Notes under the pieces: generated by a model
The model's database searches: none
What the model was told of the DNA's origin: nothing
Seen by the model: the letters and a program-made list of their open reading frames with translations, nothing else
Shown: positions 19,620 to 27,743 of the stretch, one piece after another
Layout: every line of letters begins with the position of its first letter
Numbering within the stretch: the stretch's first letter is position 1
Position numbers and translations under genes: made by a program
From: Bacillus sp. FJAT-27264
GTDB lineage: Bacteria > Bacillota > Bacilli > Paenibacillales > Paenibacillaceae
NCBI RefSeq assembly: GCF_001682855.1
Contig: NZ_MAQW01000034.1
Location: 104,342 to 168,341, forward strand
DNA: 64,000 nt
Direction of reading: 5' to 3'

Positions 19620-20978
19620 ATGAGTAATAACAAACGACAAATGGCGCTGGGAGCTATGATGTTTTTTCCAGCAGGTGAGCATATCTCCAGTTGGAGACAT
19701 CCAGAATCGGATGCGGCCGGTCTGCTTGATTTTAATTACTACAAGCATATTGTTCAGACTGCTGAACGCGGGAAATTTGATATGTTCTTCTATGCAGATG
19801 AACTATATGTCTGGGACAGATTTCAGTCAGGAATCACTGCGGCAAACAGCATTCGCCCTGAGCCATTCACACTACTATCTGCGTTATCCGCTGTCACAGA
19901 GCGAATTGGTCTTGCGGCAACCATATCAACGACATATAACGAGCCGTATCATATCGCCCGTAAGCTAGCCACACTGGATTACTTAAGCAACGGACGTTCA
20001 GGATGGAACATTGTTACTTCGCAGACCGATGAAGAAGCCCGAAACTTCGGTAAGGATAAGCACTTGGAGCATGAGAATCGTTATGGAAGAGCTGGCGAGT
20101 TCGTCGATGTGACTCAAGGGCTGTGGGATAGTTGGGAAGATGATGCCATTGTATTGGATAAGGAGTCAGGTGTTTTTACGGATAAAGATAAGCTGCATAA
20201 TTTGAATTATAAGAGTGACGAGTTCCAAGTTCGGGGTCCATTGAATGTATCACGGCCTCCGCAAGGATATCCTGTATTGATTCAAGCAGGGGCTTCGGAA
20301 GCAGGTAAGGAGCTGGCAGCAGCATCGGCAGAAGTTGTATTTGCACCAGGTACAGCCTTTGGACCGTTTGGAACGGTTGAAGATGGAATTGAACTATACG
20401 AGGATATCAAGTCAAGGCTAGCTAAATACGGTAGATCGCGTGATGATCTGAAGATTCTGCCGGGCTTTATGCCTGTTATTGGACGAACGGAGGAAGAAGC
20501 GGCCCAGCGGTTGGCGATTGTGGAGGATCTTACACCTGAGAAGCTGGGACTGGATCTGCTCTCTCATTATTTGGGTCATGATGTATCAGTGTATCCATTG
20601 GATGAGCCATTGCCGTTCACACCAAAGCTGGAGGGCTTCAATCAGAGTAAGAGCAGTTTAGCCAAAATCATTCAATTGCTGGAGCGGGAGACTCTGACTA
20701 TTCGCCAGCTCTATAAACGTCTTAACTCGCGCGGAGTAGCCGGAACACCTTCGCAGATTGCTGACCAGATGGAAGAATGGTTCGTTCGTGGCGCAGCGGA
20801 TGGTTTTAATGTGATGTTCCCGCATCTGCCTGGCGGACTGGATGACTTTGTGAACTTGGTTGTCCCTGAACTGCAACGGCGCGGAATCTTCCGCGAAGAT
20901 TATGAAGGAACGACCCTTCGTGATCATCTGGGACTGCGTCGCCCTGCTAATCGTTATAGTGTGATCGCTACACGCTAA
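19620..20978 (+). CDS. LLM-class FMN-dependent monooxygenase, NtaA/SnaA/DszA family
   Basis: A 452-residue TIM-barrel flavin monooxygenase. Family features include SWRHP near the N-terminus, 'KFDMFFYADELYVWD', 'ISTTYNEPYHIARKLATLD', 'SNGRSGWNIVTS', 'NFGKDKHLEHENRY' and 'YPVLIQAGASEAGKELA'. These enzymes use FMNH2 from a separate reductase to oxidise sulfur, nitrogen or chelated compounds. No reductase gene is adjacent. It lies 32 bases after the binding-protein remnant and probably belongs to the transporter operon, which suggests that the imported compound, perhaps a sulfur or amine source, was its substrate. That link is inference. Confidence 0.88.
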   Translation: MSNNKRQMALGAMMFFPAGEHISSWRHPESDAAGLLDFNYYKHIVQTAERGKFDMFFYADELYVWDRFQSGITAANSIRPEPFTLLSALSAVTERIGLAATISTTYNEPYHIARKLATLDYLSNGRSGWNIVTSQTDEEARNFGKDKHLEHENRYGRAGEFVDVTQGLWDSWEDDAIVLDKESGVFTDKDKLHNLNYKSDEFQVRGPLNVSRPPQGYPVLIQAGASEAGKELAAASAEVVFAPGTAFGPFGTVEDGIELYEDIKSRLAKYGRSRDDLKILPGFMPVIGRTEEEAAQRLAIVEDLTPEKLGLDLLSHYLGHDVSVYPLDEPLPFTPKLEGFNQSKSSLAKIIQLLERETLTIRQLYKRLNSRGVAGTPSQIADQMEEWFVRGAADGFNVMFPHLPGGLDDFVNLVVPELQRRGIFREDYEGTTLRDHLGLRRPANRYSVIATR

Positions 20979-21030
20979 TCTTATATTAAAGTCAATATTA
21001 TACGGTTAGATAAGACGAATAAAAAAAGAT

Positions 21031-21217
21031 AACAAAGAGCGAGAAGGAACGAAGGGGAAGGTTTGGAACTGTAGGAGCGTCAGCGCTCGCCTTTGTATCC
21101 AGATTTCAACCGCTAAAAGCGGTTAATAAAGAAGAAATCTGGGTACAACAGCGACCGGAAGTCCAAACATTCATCGTAGTGACAACCCAAGCCTTAAGTT
21201 AGAATCTTAAGTTCGTC
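21031..21217 (+). repeat. Structured dispersed repeat, copy 1
   Basis: A 187-base non-coding element that recurs at 27744-27930 with about 80% identity. It can fold into a long hairpin: GTTTGGA...TCCAAAC outermost (21061-21067 with 21162-21168), GGAGCG..CGCTC beside it, an inner stem TGTATCCAGATTT with AAATCTGGGTACA, and an apical AACCGCT/AGCGGTT. The element ends 24 bases before the ATG of the DUF427 gene. Orientation relative to the following gene is the same for both copies. It has no open frame with a start or ribosome site. Confidence 0.85.
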
Positions 21218-21241
21218 ATATATAGATGGGAGATGGATTAG

Positions 21242-22069
21242 ATGGCGCATTATGACCCACAATGGAATTTAAATGATGAATTTGATGGCGATTGGCAGCT
21301 TAGAGCCGAAGTGAGTCCGAAATGGATTCGTGTAAAAATAGGCGAGACATTCGTGGCGGATAGCAGACGTGTGCTGATCGTCACGGAGACCGGCAAGCTG
21401 CCGGTGTACTATTTCCCCAAGGAGGATGTCCGGACCGAGTTTCTTCAAGAATCCACTCATCGTAGAGAGGATCTTCACAAAGGGGAAGCCGTCTACTGGA
21501 ACATTGGAGTCGATGATACGCTTGTAGAGAATGCCGTCTGGAGTCATCCTAACCCTTCCGAATCTAGTGCGATTATTGCAGGATATATTACTTTTATCTG
21601 GAGAAATAAAGAGATTAGATGGTTTGAAGAAGAGGAAGAAGTCATTAACCATGCCAGAGATCCTTATTCGAGACTGGATGCTATTCCGAGTTCCAGACAT
21701 ATAAAAGTAATCGTAGGCGGCAAGGTTGTCGCAGATAGTCAAGATCCGGTGATCCTGTTTGAGACAGGACTGACTCCGCGCTTTTATTTGCCTAAAGAGG
21801 ATATTAACTTTGACTATCTAGTGCCAACAGATACAGTGACAACCTGCCCTTATAAAGGAACTGCCACGTATCATTCTTTCAATAGCGATGGAGTGATTGC
21901 TGGCAATGTGGTGTGGAGCTATCAGGAGCCACTACCAGAGGTTCATGAAATAGCGGGCAGATATAGCTTTTATAATGAAGAAGTTGATGCGATCTATATA
22001 GATGGAGAAAAATGGTCCCTGCAGGGGCAAGACCGTTTGCCTTACAAATCAATCGCTCATAAGCAATGA
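21242..22069 (+). CDS. Tandem DUF427 protein (copy 2)
   Basis: A 275-residue paralogue of the product at 16908-17717, with the same two-unit DUF427 design. Matching blocks are VADSRRVLIVTETG, VYYFPKEDV and ENAVWSHPNP in the first unit, and VVADSQDPVILFETG, RFYLPKEDI, CPYKGTATYHS and NVVWSY in the second. Conserved 'RDPYSRLDAIPSSRHIKV' joins the units and aligns with 'RDPYKRVDALQSSRHIQV' of copy 1. GGGAGATGG precedes the ATG. The gene follows the structured repeat and precedes an EamA transporter by 37 bases, which probably makes an operon. Function unknown. Confidence 0.85.
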   Translation: MAHYDPQWNLNDEFDGDWQLRAEVSPKWIRVKIGETFVADSRRVLIVTETGKLPVYYFPKEDVRTEFLQESTHRREDLHKGEAVYWNIGVDDTLVENAVWSHPNPSESSAIIAGYITFIWRNKEIRWFEEEEEVINHARDPYSRLDAIPSSRHIKVIVGGKVVADSQDPVILFETGLTPRFYLPKEDINFDYLVPTDTVTTCPYKGTATYHSFNSDGVIAGNVVWSYQEPLPEVHEIAGRYSFYNEEVDAIYIDGEKWSLQGQDRLPYKSIAHKQ

Positions 22070-22106
22070 GATGTGCTTCTTCAGTTAATGTAGGGGAGTG
22101 CATCTA

Positions 22107-23018
22107 ATGTCGAGTTATCGATCGGCTATTGTTGGACTTATTGGGGCAACTCTCTGTTGGGGATTAAGCTATATCATGAGTGCGTATCTGATAAATTTTT
22201 TCTCTCCTTCATTTCTATCATTTATACGTATGATTTTGACCTGGCTGATTGTCCTGTTGTTGCTGTATCGCGCCGGAAAATTAAGATGGCCAACCCGGCG
22301 GGAATGGCTACTTTTGACGGCTAGTTCGTTGTTTGGCACTTTGATTCAGCAGCCACTCTATTTCTCAGGTCTCAAGCTGTCCTCAGCAGCCAATGGTTCC
22401 TTGATCTATGCAGTAGCACCATTGGTAGCCATCTTCATGGAGCGCCTATTTTATAAGGTTTCGTTGACTGCAGGAAAGCTGGTTGGAGGCCTACTTGGTG
22501 TAGTGGGTGTCGTTATTATTATCAGTTTTGGTGGAGGGAAGTTCAGTCTATCATTAGGTGACTTATATTTGGTACTGGCGATGCTGGGGATGACGATCGG
22601 TATGATGTTCACACCACTGATGGTGAAGACGATGTCACTGACAGCTATTAATATTATTTCTGGTGGATTAGGTGCTATACTGATATCTCCTATGGTAGCC
22701 ATAGAGTCGTATAATGGTGGTTTGATAGCAACAAATAATGCTTATATCTGGTTGATGCTACTTCCATTAGCCTTGATTACAGCAACCTCGGGGATATGGT
22801 GGACAAGGGGCGTAGCGGTCACAGGGCCTGGGACAGCTTCCATGTTCATGAATATTCCACCGTTTATCTCGCTTATCCTGGGGCATTTTTTATTGGGAGA
22901 TGAGATATACGTCACTCAATTGCTGGGTGGAGCCCTGATTCTAATTGGGGTATTCATTTCCAATCGCAATACTTCCAAAGAAGTTGTGCAGGTGAACGAG
23001 ACAACGAGTACAACTTGA
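22107..23018 (+). CDS. EamA-family (DMT superfamily) exporter
   Basis: A 303-residue protein with ten predicted helices in two EamA halves (SAIVGLIGATLCWGLSYIMS... and a second half starting near residue 150 with LGDLYLVLAMLGMTIGMM). EamA proteins usually export amino-acid-like or other small metabolites. The ATG at 22107 has AGGGGA nine bases upstream; an in-frame GTG three codons earlier overlaps it. Its place behind the DUF427 gene suggests co-transcription. Substrate unknown. Confidence 0.85.
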   Translation: MSSYRSAIVGLIGATLCWGLSYIMSAYLINFFSPSFLSFIRMILTWLIVLLLLYRAGKLRWPTRREWLLLTASSLFGTLIQQPLYFSGLKLSSAANGSLIYAVAPLVAIFMERLFYKVSLTAGKLVGGLLGVVGVVIIISFGGGKFSLSLGDLYLVLAMLGMTIGMMFTPLMVKTMSLTAINIISGGLGAILISPMVAIESYNGGLIATNNAYIWLMLLPLALITATSGIWWTRGVAVTGPGTASMFMNIPPFISLILGHFLLGDEIYVTQLLGGALILIGVFISNRNTSKEVVQVNETTSTT

Positions 23019-23059
23019 ACTACAACAGAAGCTAACTTAAACTACTGCTTAAGTGAATC

Positions 23060-23099
23060 GAAAGCCTTTCCTTAGTGTTTTGCTGAGGAAGGGCTTTTT
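23060..23099 (+). terminator. Intrinsic terminator after the EamA gene
   Basis: GAAAGCCTTTCCTTAG pairs with CTGAGGAAGGGCTTTT, with several G-U pairs, a 7-base loop and T5. Confidence 0.85.
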
Positions 23100-23354
23100 G
23101 CATGGATGGTTATTTGCTTGTATCCCTATTACGATTGCTATTACTATTCATCTTTAAGTTACAGCTTTAAATAATTCGAGCTTGTGATCACTATATTTTA
23201 ATATGAGAGCATTCAAGAAGACGTTCGGAAATCGCACACTGGAGCGTTTTTATGTGATTTAGGGTTATGGTGTAGAGGAGATTAGTCGCGGAGAAGAGTT
23301 ATTTCGTATATCTTTGATCAGTTCGGGATTTACATATAATTATATATATGTATT

Positions 23355-23384
23355 TTTACTTTAAAGGGCGATCTATGGTATATT
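23355..23384 (+). promoter_or_regulatory. Promoter of the predicted antitoxin RNA
   Basis: TTTACT (23355-23360), 18-bp spacer and TATATT (23379-23384) preceded by TGG, so an extended -10. It faces the 3' end of the toxin gene. The upstream 255 bases (23100-23354) contain nothing I can assign. Confidence 0.5.
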
Positions 23385-23390
23385 GGAGGT

Positions 23391-23535
23391 ACAAAATACG
23401 TACACTGCAAAGAGAGCCGTGCGTTAACACGGCTCCCAATGCAATAGCCGCTTTTAAGGGCGGTGGGCTTTCAACAAACAGGACACGACAAGTAGACCGC
23501 ATACCTTTGTTCGGGGGGCGGTCTATTTGCGTTTA
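23391..23535 (+). ncRNA. Predicted antisense antitoxin RNA (RatA-like)
   Basis: An RNA from the promoter at 23355-23384 would run to the hairpin TAGACCGC/GCGGTCTA (23493-23500 with 23518-23525) and the following TTTGCGTTT. It would overlap the 3' untranslated region and last codons of the toxin mRNA by about 120-130 bases, which is the layout of Bacillus txpA/ratA. The RNA itself is predicted only from promoter, hairpin and layout. Confidence 0.55.
23414..23435 (-). terminator. Probable terminator of the toxin mRNA
   Basis: On the minus strand GAGCCGTG and CACGGCTC form a perfect 8-bp stem with a 6-base loop, followed by TCTTTGC. The U-run is weak, but the position, about 90 bases after the toxin stop, fits. 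Confidence 0.5.
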
Positions 23536-23603
23536 TCAGACAGCAGCGCTACGATAAGCGAACCGAAGGTTAGCATAAGCATCATTGCTTCAAACACTGT
23601 CAC
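23523..23603 (-). CDS. Holin-like type I toxin (TxpA/Hol_Tox family)
   Basis: A 26-residue peptide, M-T-V-F-E-A-M-M-L-M-L-T-F-G-S-L-I-V-A-L then L-S-D-K-R-K. It has the family design: MTVFEA start, one hydrophobic helix with FG/SL-I-V-A-L-L, and a charged tail. The GTG start lies seven bases after GGGAGGG on the minus strand. Such peptides insert in the membrane and are silenced by an antisense RNA that overlaps the 3' end of the mRNA. The opposing promoter and two hairpins here supply that arrangement. The gene is too short for ordinary gene finders. Confidence 0.8.
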   Translation of the reverse strand: MTVFEAMMLMLTFGSLIVALLSDKRK

Positions 23604-23669
23604 AAGGCATCCCTCCCTTCAATGGAGAGGTAGCCGACCGACCCTTTAAGCCCATTCTATTACTCCATC

Positions 23670-23678
23670 AGTATAGCA
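23670..23678 (-). promoter_or_regulatory. Extended -10 promoter of the toxin
   Basis: The minus strand reads TGCTATACT, giving a TGN-TATACT element that would start the mRNA about 60 bases before the toxin start. The -35 region is T-rich (ATTTTT) and weak. Confidence 0.5.
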
Positions 23679-23904
23679 TATCATTATTGCATAAAAATGT
23701 ATTTTTTAATAAATATGTATATTGATACTTAATAGAATTTGGATTTACCAATTTGAAGCTTTTCCACATCATTTCCCCAATCATTTTCCTATAATTTTTC
23801 TCCTCCTTTACTGTTTCTCCCTATATTTATTCTGCTTTCCTACCGATACAGTTTATATCAAGATTATTATTAAATTTGTTCATATTATTGTTTTGTGTTA
23901 ATTA

Positions 23905-23932
23905 TTAGCAATTTATAGTGTGGATTTATACT
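23905..23932 (+). promoter_or_regulatory. Possible promoter of the PAS/MCP gene
   Basis: TTAGCA, a 16-bp spacer and TATACT (23927-23932), 36 bases before the start codon. The rest of the AT-rich gap from about 23700 to 23900 shows nothing further. Confidence 0.4.
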
Positions 23933-23967
23933 AGAAATTTGAATTGATTTAACTGGGGGAAATAGGG

Positions 23968-24816
23968 ATGAGTGTTGATCAAGGAATCATGTTTACAGCT
24001 ATGGAACAATCACTTGCAATGATTGCTTTTGATACCTACGGGAAAGTGCTATGGGCGAACCCTATTTTCGCAGAAGTGATGGAACACGCAGTGGAGGCAT
24101 TGCCGGGAATGCAGCATAGTAGTTTTTGTCCTTCTGAATTTGCAAAGAGCCGGGGATATGCAGACTTTTGGGATAATCTACGCAATGGAGTAGCCTTTCA
24201 TGACAAGGTACAGCGGGTGACACGAAGTGGAAGATTGCTTTGGCTGGAGGCTTTTTATACACCGGTATTAGATGAAGAGGGACGCGTACAAAATGTGGTC
24301 AAAATCGCTACAGACATTACGGCCCGCCAGCAAATACTAGTGGATAGTTCAAGTGAATTTATGTCAGTGGTTACGGCGATGACTGCACGGACCAATGAAG
24401 TGCATCATGCTTCAAGAGGCATCGTTAATGATATTGAAATCCTTAATAAAGAATCGCAGGTTGTGAAAAACAACGTAGAAACGATAAGCTCTGTAGCTTC
24501 TTTAGTCAAAGAAATCGCCACTCAATCACATATGCTTGGACTGAATGCGGCTATTGAGGCGGCCCGGGCGAATGAATACGGTCGTGGTTTTGCTGTAATT
24601 GCTGAGGAGGTTCGCAAGATGGCGAATACCAGCAAAAATTCAGCGAACGAAATTTCTAATCAGCTCGATGAGATTCTGAAATCATTATCTGTTATGATGA
24701 ATATGGTAAATAATGTGACTGCGAAGATAGAGAATAACTCAGACTCTATTAACCAACTCAAAGATTCCTATAATCATATTGTTCAGACTGCTGAAAAGCT
24801 CTCAGCTATTGTCTGA
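23968..24816 (+). CDS. Soluble PAS-domain methyl-accepting chemotaxis-type protein
   Basis: A 282-residue protein with no membrane helix. An N-terminal PAS/PAC domain (about residues 1-120, ending VKIATDITARQQ) may bind a ligand or cofactor. A shortened MCP signalling domain follows, with the hairpin tip 'LGLNAAIEAARANEYGRGFAVIAEEVRKMA' region recognised by CheA/CheW (about 190-220). The layout resembles short cytoplasmic PAS-MCP proteins such as BdlA and Bacillus energy sensors. GGGGGA lies 11 bases before the ATG. The C-terminal methylation helix is short, so adaptation may be limited. Confidence 0.85.
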   Translation: MSVDQGIMFTAMEQSLAMIAFDTYGKVLWANPIFAEVMEHAVEALPGMQHSSFCPSEFAKSRGYADFWDNLRNGVAFHDKVQRVTRSGRLLWLEAFYTPVLDEEGRVQNVVKIATDITARQQILVDSSSEFMSVVTAMTARTNEVHHASRGIVNDIEILNKESQVVKNNVETISSVASLVKEIATQSHMLGLNAAIEAARANEYGRGFAVIAEEVRKMANTSKNSANEISNQLDEILKSLSVMMNMVNNVTAKIENNSDSINQLKDSYNHIVQTAEKLSAIV

Positions 24817-24857
24817 TGATTATAAATACATAAGTAAGAGTGCGAGGAGGTAATTCT

Positions 24858-25706
24858 ATGAAACCAAAAGTAGTCCTCATTGAAGGCTTACCCGGCTCCG
24901 GGAAAACAACAACGGCCAGGCTCGTTCATGAAATTCTTACGGAGATGAATGTGAAGTCTCAGCTTTTTTTGGAGGGGGGGTTGGATCATCCGGCAGATTA
25001 TGATGGCGTGGCCTTTTTTGAGAATAACCAATGGGATGAATTATTGAGCACTAATGAAGAGTATAGAGCGTTACTGAGCAGCCATGGGCTTCAACAAGGT
25101 AACGATGGCGTTTTCCTGGAATATCGCAAGCTGAAAAATACATACGGATCGGACTTTCCGGAGAAGTTATTGAACATCGTGTTCCGAAATGATGTGTACG
25201 AATTGCCACTGGAATCACATAAGGCGTTGATTGCAAAGCGATGGAAGTCTTTTGTGGAAAATGTTCTGGCTGGCTCGGACACCTTTGTATTTGATTGTTG
25301 TTTTATTCAAAACCCTGTGACGATGGGGATGATTAAGTACGGCGCTGAGAAAGAAGATGTTATAAGTTATGTTATGGAACTAAGTGCCATTGTAGAGCGT
25401 CTGAATCCATTGCTGATTTACGTGGAGCAGGATGACTTGGAGCATTCGTTCCGTAAAGCTGTTCAGGAAAGACCGATTGAATGGTCGGAAGGATTTATTG
25501 AATATTATACCAACCAAGGCTTTGGGCTGAAGAATGGATATAAGGAATTGGAAGGTACGCTACAGGTTTTAAAGGCAAGGCGTGAATGGGAGGAAGACAT
25601 ATTTAATAGATTACCTATCGCCAAGCACAAGGTGAATAACTCTTCGTATGCGATAGATCAATACAAGCAAGTGTTGGCGGGGATTGTATCGCAATATTTT
25701 AGATAA
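24858..25706 (+). CDS. P-loop kinase-like protein
   Basis: A 282-residue protein with an N-terminal Walker A, VLIEGLPGSGKTTTAR, of the nucleotide/small-molecule kinase type. Downstream are 'TFVFDCCFIQNPVTMGMI' (a Walker B-like strand) and an Arg-rich lid segment near residue 195. I do not recognise a specific substrate; similar Bacilli proteins are annotated as hypothetical kinases or thymidylate-kinase-like. GGAGG seven bases before the ATG sets the start. Confidence 0.65.
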   Translation: MKPKVVLIEGLPGSGKTTTARLVHEILTEMNVKSQLFLEGGLDHPADYDGVAFFENNQWDELLSTNEEYRALLSSHGLQQGNDGVFLEYRKLKNTYGSDFPEKLLNIVFRNDVYELPLESHKALIAKRWKSFVENVLAGSDTFVFDCCFIQNPVTMGMIKYGAEKEDVISYVMELSAIVERLNPLLIYVEQDDLEHSFRKAVQERPIEWSEGFIEYYTNQGFGLKNGYKELEGTLQVLKARREWEEDIFNRLPIAKHKVNNSSYAIDQYKQVLAGIVSQYFR

Positions 25707-25743
25707 CAGGCACAGAGTGACTTTTATTCGCTGCAGTGCAAGC

Positions 25744-25786
25744 TAGCTCTTACCTGCGCATAAGCTGTGGGGCAAGGGCTATTTTG
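25744..25786 (+). terminator. Probable terminator after the P-loop gene
   Basis: TAGCTCTTACCT (25744-25755) pairs with GGGCAAGGGCTA (25770-25781), with several G-U pairs, followed by TTTTG. Confidence 0.5.
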
Positions 25787-25832
25787 TATATTGTAAATAC
25801 GATGAAGCAAAAAAAGGAGAAGTGAGGCCATT

Positions 25833-25874
25833 ATGAGAGTAAAGAGAGCGCAGAGCTCCGAACTAATCGCATGA
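25833..25874 (+). CDS. Short leader ORF overlapping the AraC gene
   Basis: A 13-codon frame (M-R-V-K-R-A-Q-S-S-E-L-I-A) preceded by AAGGAG and GTGAGG. Its TGA overlaps the ATG of the AraC gene (ATGA). The AraC gene has no ribosome site of its own, so its translation may depend on ribosomes that finish this leader. Whether the peptide matters is unknown. Confidence 0.45.
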   Translation: MRVKRAQSSELIA

Positions 25875-26791
25875 GGGATAACGAGCAAGATAGAATGGAC
25901 CATGTCGTCCAATATATCAAGGAGAACAGCCATAAGAAGCTCAATCTGGAGCTATTAGCGGGTGTGTCACATTTGTCGAAGTATCATTTTACAAGAATAT
26001 TTACAGCCAGGGTCGGTATGACTCCGGTGGCATTTGTAAATCGAGAACGCTTACATAAAGCTGTTCAGTTACTGGCTGAGGGCGGCCAGAAGACGATTCT
26101 GGAAATCTCAATTCAGTGTGGATTTGAGTCTGTATCGGCGTTCAATACACTCTTCAAGAAGCATTATGGACAGACGCCAAGTGAAGTCCGTAGCCGTGCC
26201 AGGAAGAATAGCAATTATTCAGCAATCCTTAGCAATAAGCAAGCAGAATTACCTCCTCTGGAATTATACAATAACCATAGCACTGATAATCCACTCCTCA
26301 GGAGGGTTTGGGATAAGATGATCACTACTCGGGAATTACCGGGATATGAAGTGGCGTATGTTAGACATGTCGGGAGCTATCTGGATACGCGGGATGCATG
26401 GGATAAGCTGGGGCAATGGGCAAGTCAGCAAGGACTGACACCAAGGCAGCACTCTTTTATCGGTATATCTTGGGATGATTTGAATTTCACAGATGAAATG
26501 GCCTGCCGGTACGATGCCTGTATCACATTGCCCGGTGGGTTTCAGCAGCACGGACATGCCCCGGAGATCCAATTCCAGACCTTTTCTGGTGGACTGTATG
26601 CGGTATATCCCTACTACGATACTGTAGAAAAGTTTGTACTGGCTTATCAAAATGTGTTTAACCTCTGGCTGCCTAACAGCCAGTATGAGGCCGACGATCG
26701 TCCCAGCCTGGAATTCTGCCTGAATGATCCTGCGCAGGACCCGGAAGGGAAAGTGAAGGTTGATTTATATGTTCCGATTAAGCACAAATGA
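25871..26791 (+). CDS. AraC-family regulator with GyrI-like effector domain
   Basis: A 306-residue protein. Residues about 1-110 form two AraC helix-turn-helix units (MDHVVQYIKENSHKKLNLELLAGVSHLSKYHF... and TILEISIQCGFESVSAFNTLFKKHYGQTPSEVR). A GyrI-like ligand-binding domain follows at about 155-305 (YEVAYVRHVGSYLD, GGLYAVYPYYDT). Such SoxS/Rob/BmrR-like combinations respond to small lipophilic or cationic compounds. The start overlaps a leader ORF stop and lacks its own ribosome site. The adjacent phosphotransferase gene, 51 bases downstream on the same strand, is a possible target. Confidence 0.88.
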   Translation: MRDNEQDRMDHVVQYIKENSHKKLNLELLAGVSHLSKYHFTRIFTARVGMTPVAFVNRERLHKAVQLLAEGGQKTILEISIQCGFESVSAFNTLFKKHYGQTPSEVRSRARKNSNYSAILSNKQAELPPLELYNNHSTDNPLLRRVWDKMITTRELPGYEVAYVRHVGSYLDTRDAWDKLGQWASQQGLTPRQHSFIGISWDDLNFTDEMACRYDACITLPGGFQQHGHAPEIQFQTFSGGLYAVYPYYDTVEKFVLAYQNVFNLWLPNSQYEADDRPSLEFCLNDPAQDPEGKVKVDLYVPIKHK

Positions 26792-26842
26792 AATAAAAAG
26801 ATGAACAAAAGAAAGTAACTAAAGCGAAAAGGAGGATCATTA

Positions 26843-27724
26843 TTGGGAAGTCTGATTACTGCTGTGAATTGGATTGAAAAAGAGGACGCGCTGGACGCTC
26901 TCTTGGATCAGGCAGAGACACTTAGCACGCAGCCATTAAAACAGGGATTTGAAGCCGAGGTTCTAGGGATACATAGTGATCAAGAGCGATTTGTCTTGAA
27001 AATATGGAACAAGGATTCCAGACCGGATGTAGGTGCTCAGTACCTTTTGCTTAAAACCCTTCAGGAACGGGGAATTTCTGTTTCCAGGCCGATAGGTTGG
27101 GGAATTGATCCGGGCGGGGACCAGGTGTTGTTAACGACTTTTGATGGAACGACTATTGATAAAGTGAACGACAAGACTATAACTGAGGTGGCTGGATTAT
27201 TATCCAAGTTGCATGAAGTCAATATCTCAGAGATAGAAGAGGCTTCAGCTCTTCTTCCCAAGCATGATTTTTTGGACTATTTTTTCCTCGGAGCCAGTGA
27301 ATACCCAGACCTCTACAACGCAGCTATTTTCCTTATTCAAACGACTCCGTTGAAGCAGAATAAGATTATTCATGGTGATTTTCACTCCAATAATATCGTG
27401 GAGAACAACGGACAATATGCCATCATTGATTGGACGAATGGACAATGGGGAGATCCGAGGTATGATTTTGCATGGACTTATATTTTGCAGAAAATCTATG
27501 ATTCCCAGCCTCGTGCAGAGGTATTTCGTTCAGTTTATCTATCTGATAAGGATATTCCTGAGGAAGAGTTGGATGCCTTTGAAGCGCTGGCTTGTCTACG
27601 CTGGATATTGCTCAGTAGAAGGAATGGAGTTCCCAAAAGGCGTGGAACGGCTGAACGGGTCAAGCAGCTGATTCATAACAACTCGTTTCTGAAAGAACGA
27701 AAGTTTAGTGATTTTTCTCTATAA
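26843..27724 (+). CDS. Aminoglycoside/choline-kinase-like phosphotransferase (APH family)
   Basis: A 293-residue protein of the APH/CotS kinase fold. The catalytic loop HGDFHSNN (about residue 177) and the metal-binding IDWTNGQWGDPRYDFAW (about 196) are intact, and an N-terminal lobe with a Lys in FVLKIWN is present. APH enzymes phosphorylate aminoglycosides or other hydroxyl compounds; similarity at this level does not prove antibiotic resistance. The TTG start has AAAGGAGG seven bases upstream. The gene probably follows the AraC regulator in one transcript. Confidence 0.8.
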   Translation: MGSLITAVNWIEKEDALDALLDQAETLSTQPLKQGFEAEVLGIHSDQERFVLKIWNKDSRPDVGAQYLLLKTLQERGISVSRPIGWGIDPGGDQVLLTTFDGTTIDKVNDKTITEVAGLLSKLHEVNISEIEEASALLPKHDFLDYFFLGASEYPDLYNAAIFLIQTTPLKQNKIIHGDFHSNNIVENNGQYAIIDWTNGQWGDPRYDFAWTYILQKIYDSQPRAEVFRSVYLSDKDIPEEELDAFEALACLRWILLSRRNGVPKRRGTAERVKQLIHNNSFLKERKFSDFSL

Positions 27725-27743
27725 AGGATGAACAGGAGAGAAT

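Noticed and set aside
23348-23557. Plus-strand frame of 69 codons
   Set aside because: It crosses the toxin mRNA hairpins and has no family resemblance; the region is better explained as the antitoxin RNA.
26843-27724. Specific aminoglycoside resistance gene
   Set aside because: Only the general APH kinase motifs are seen; many such proteins act on other substrates.
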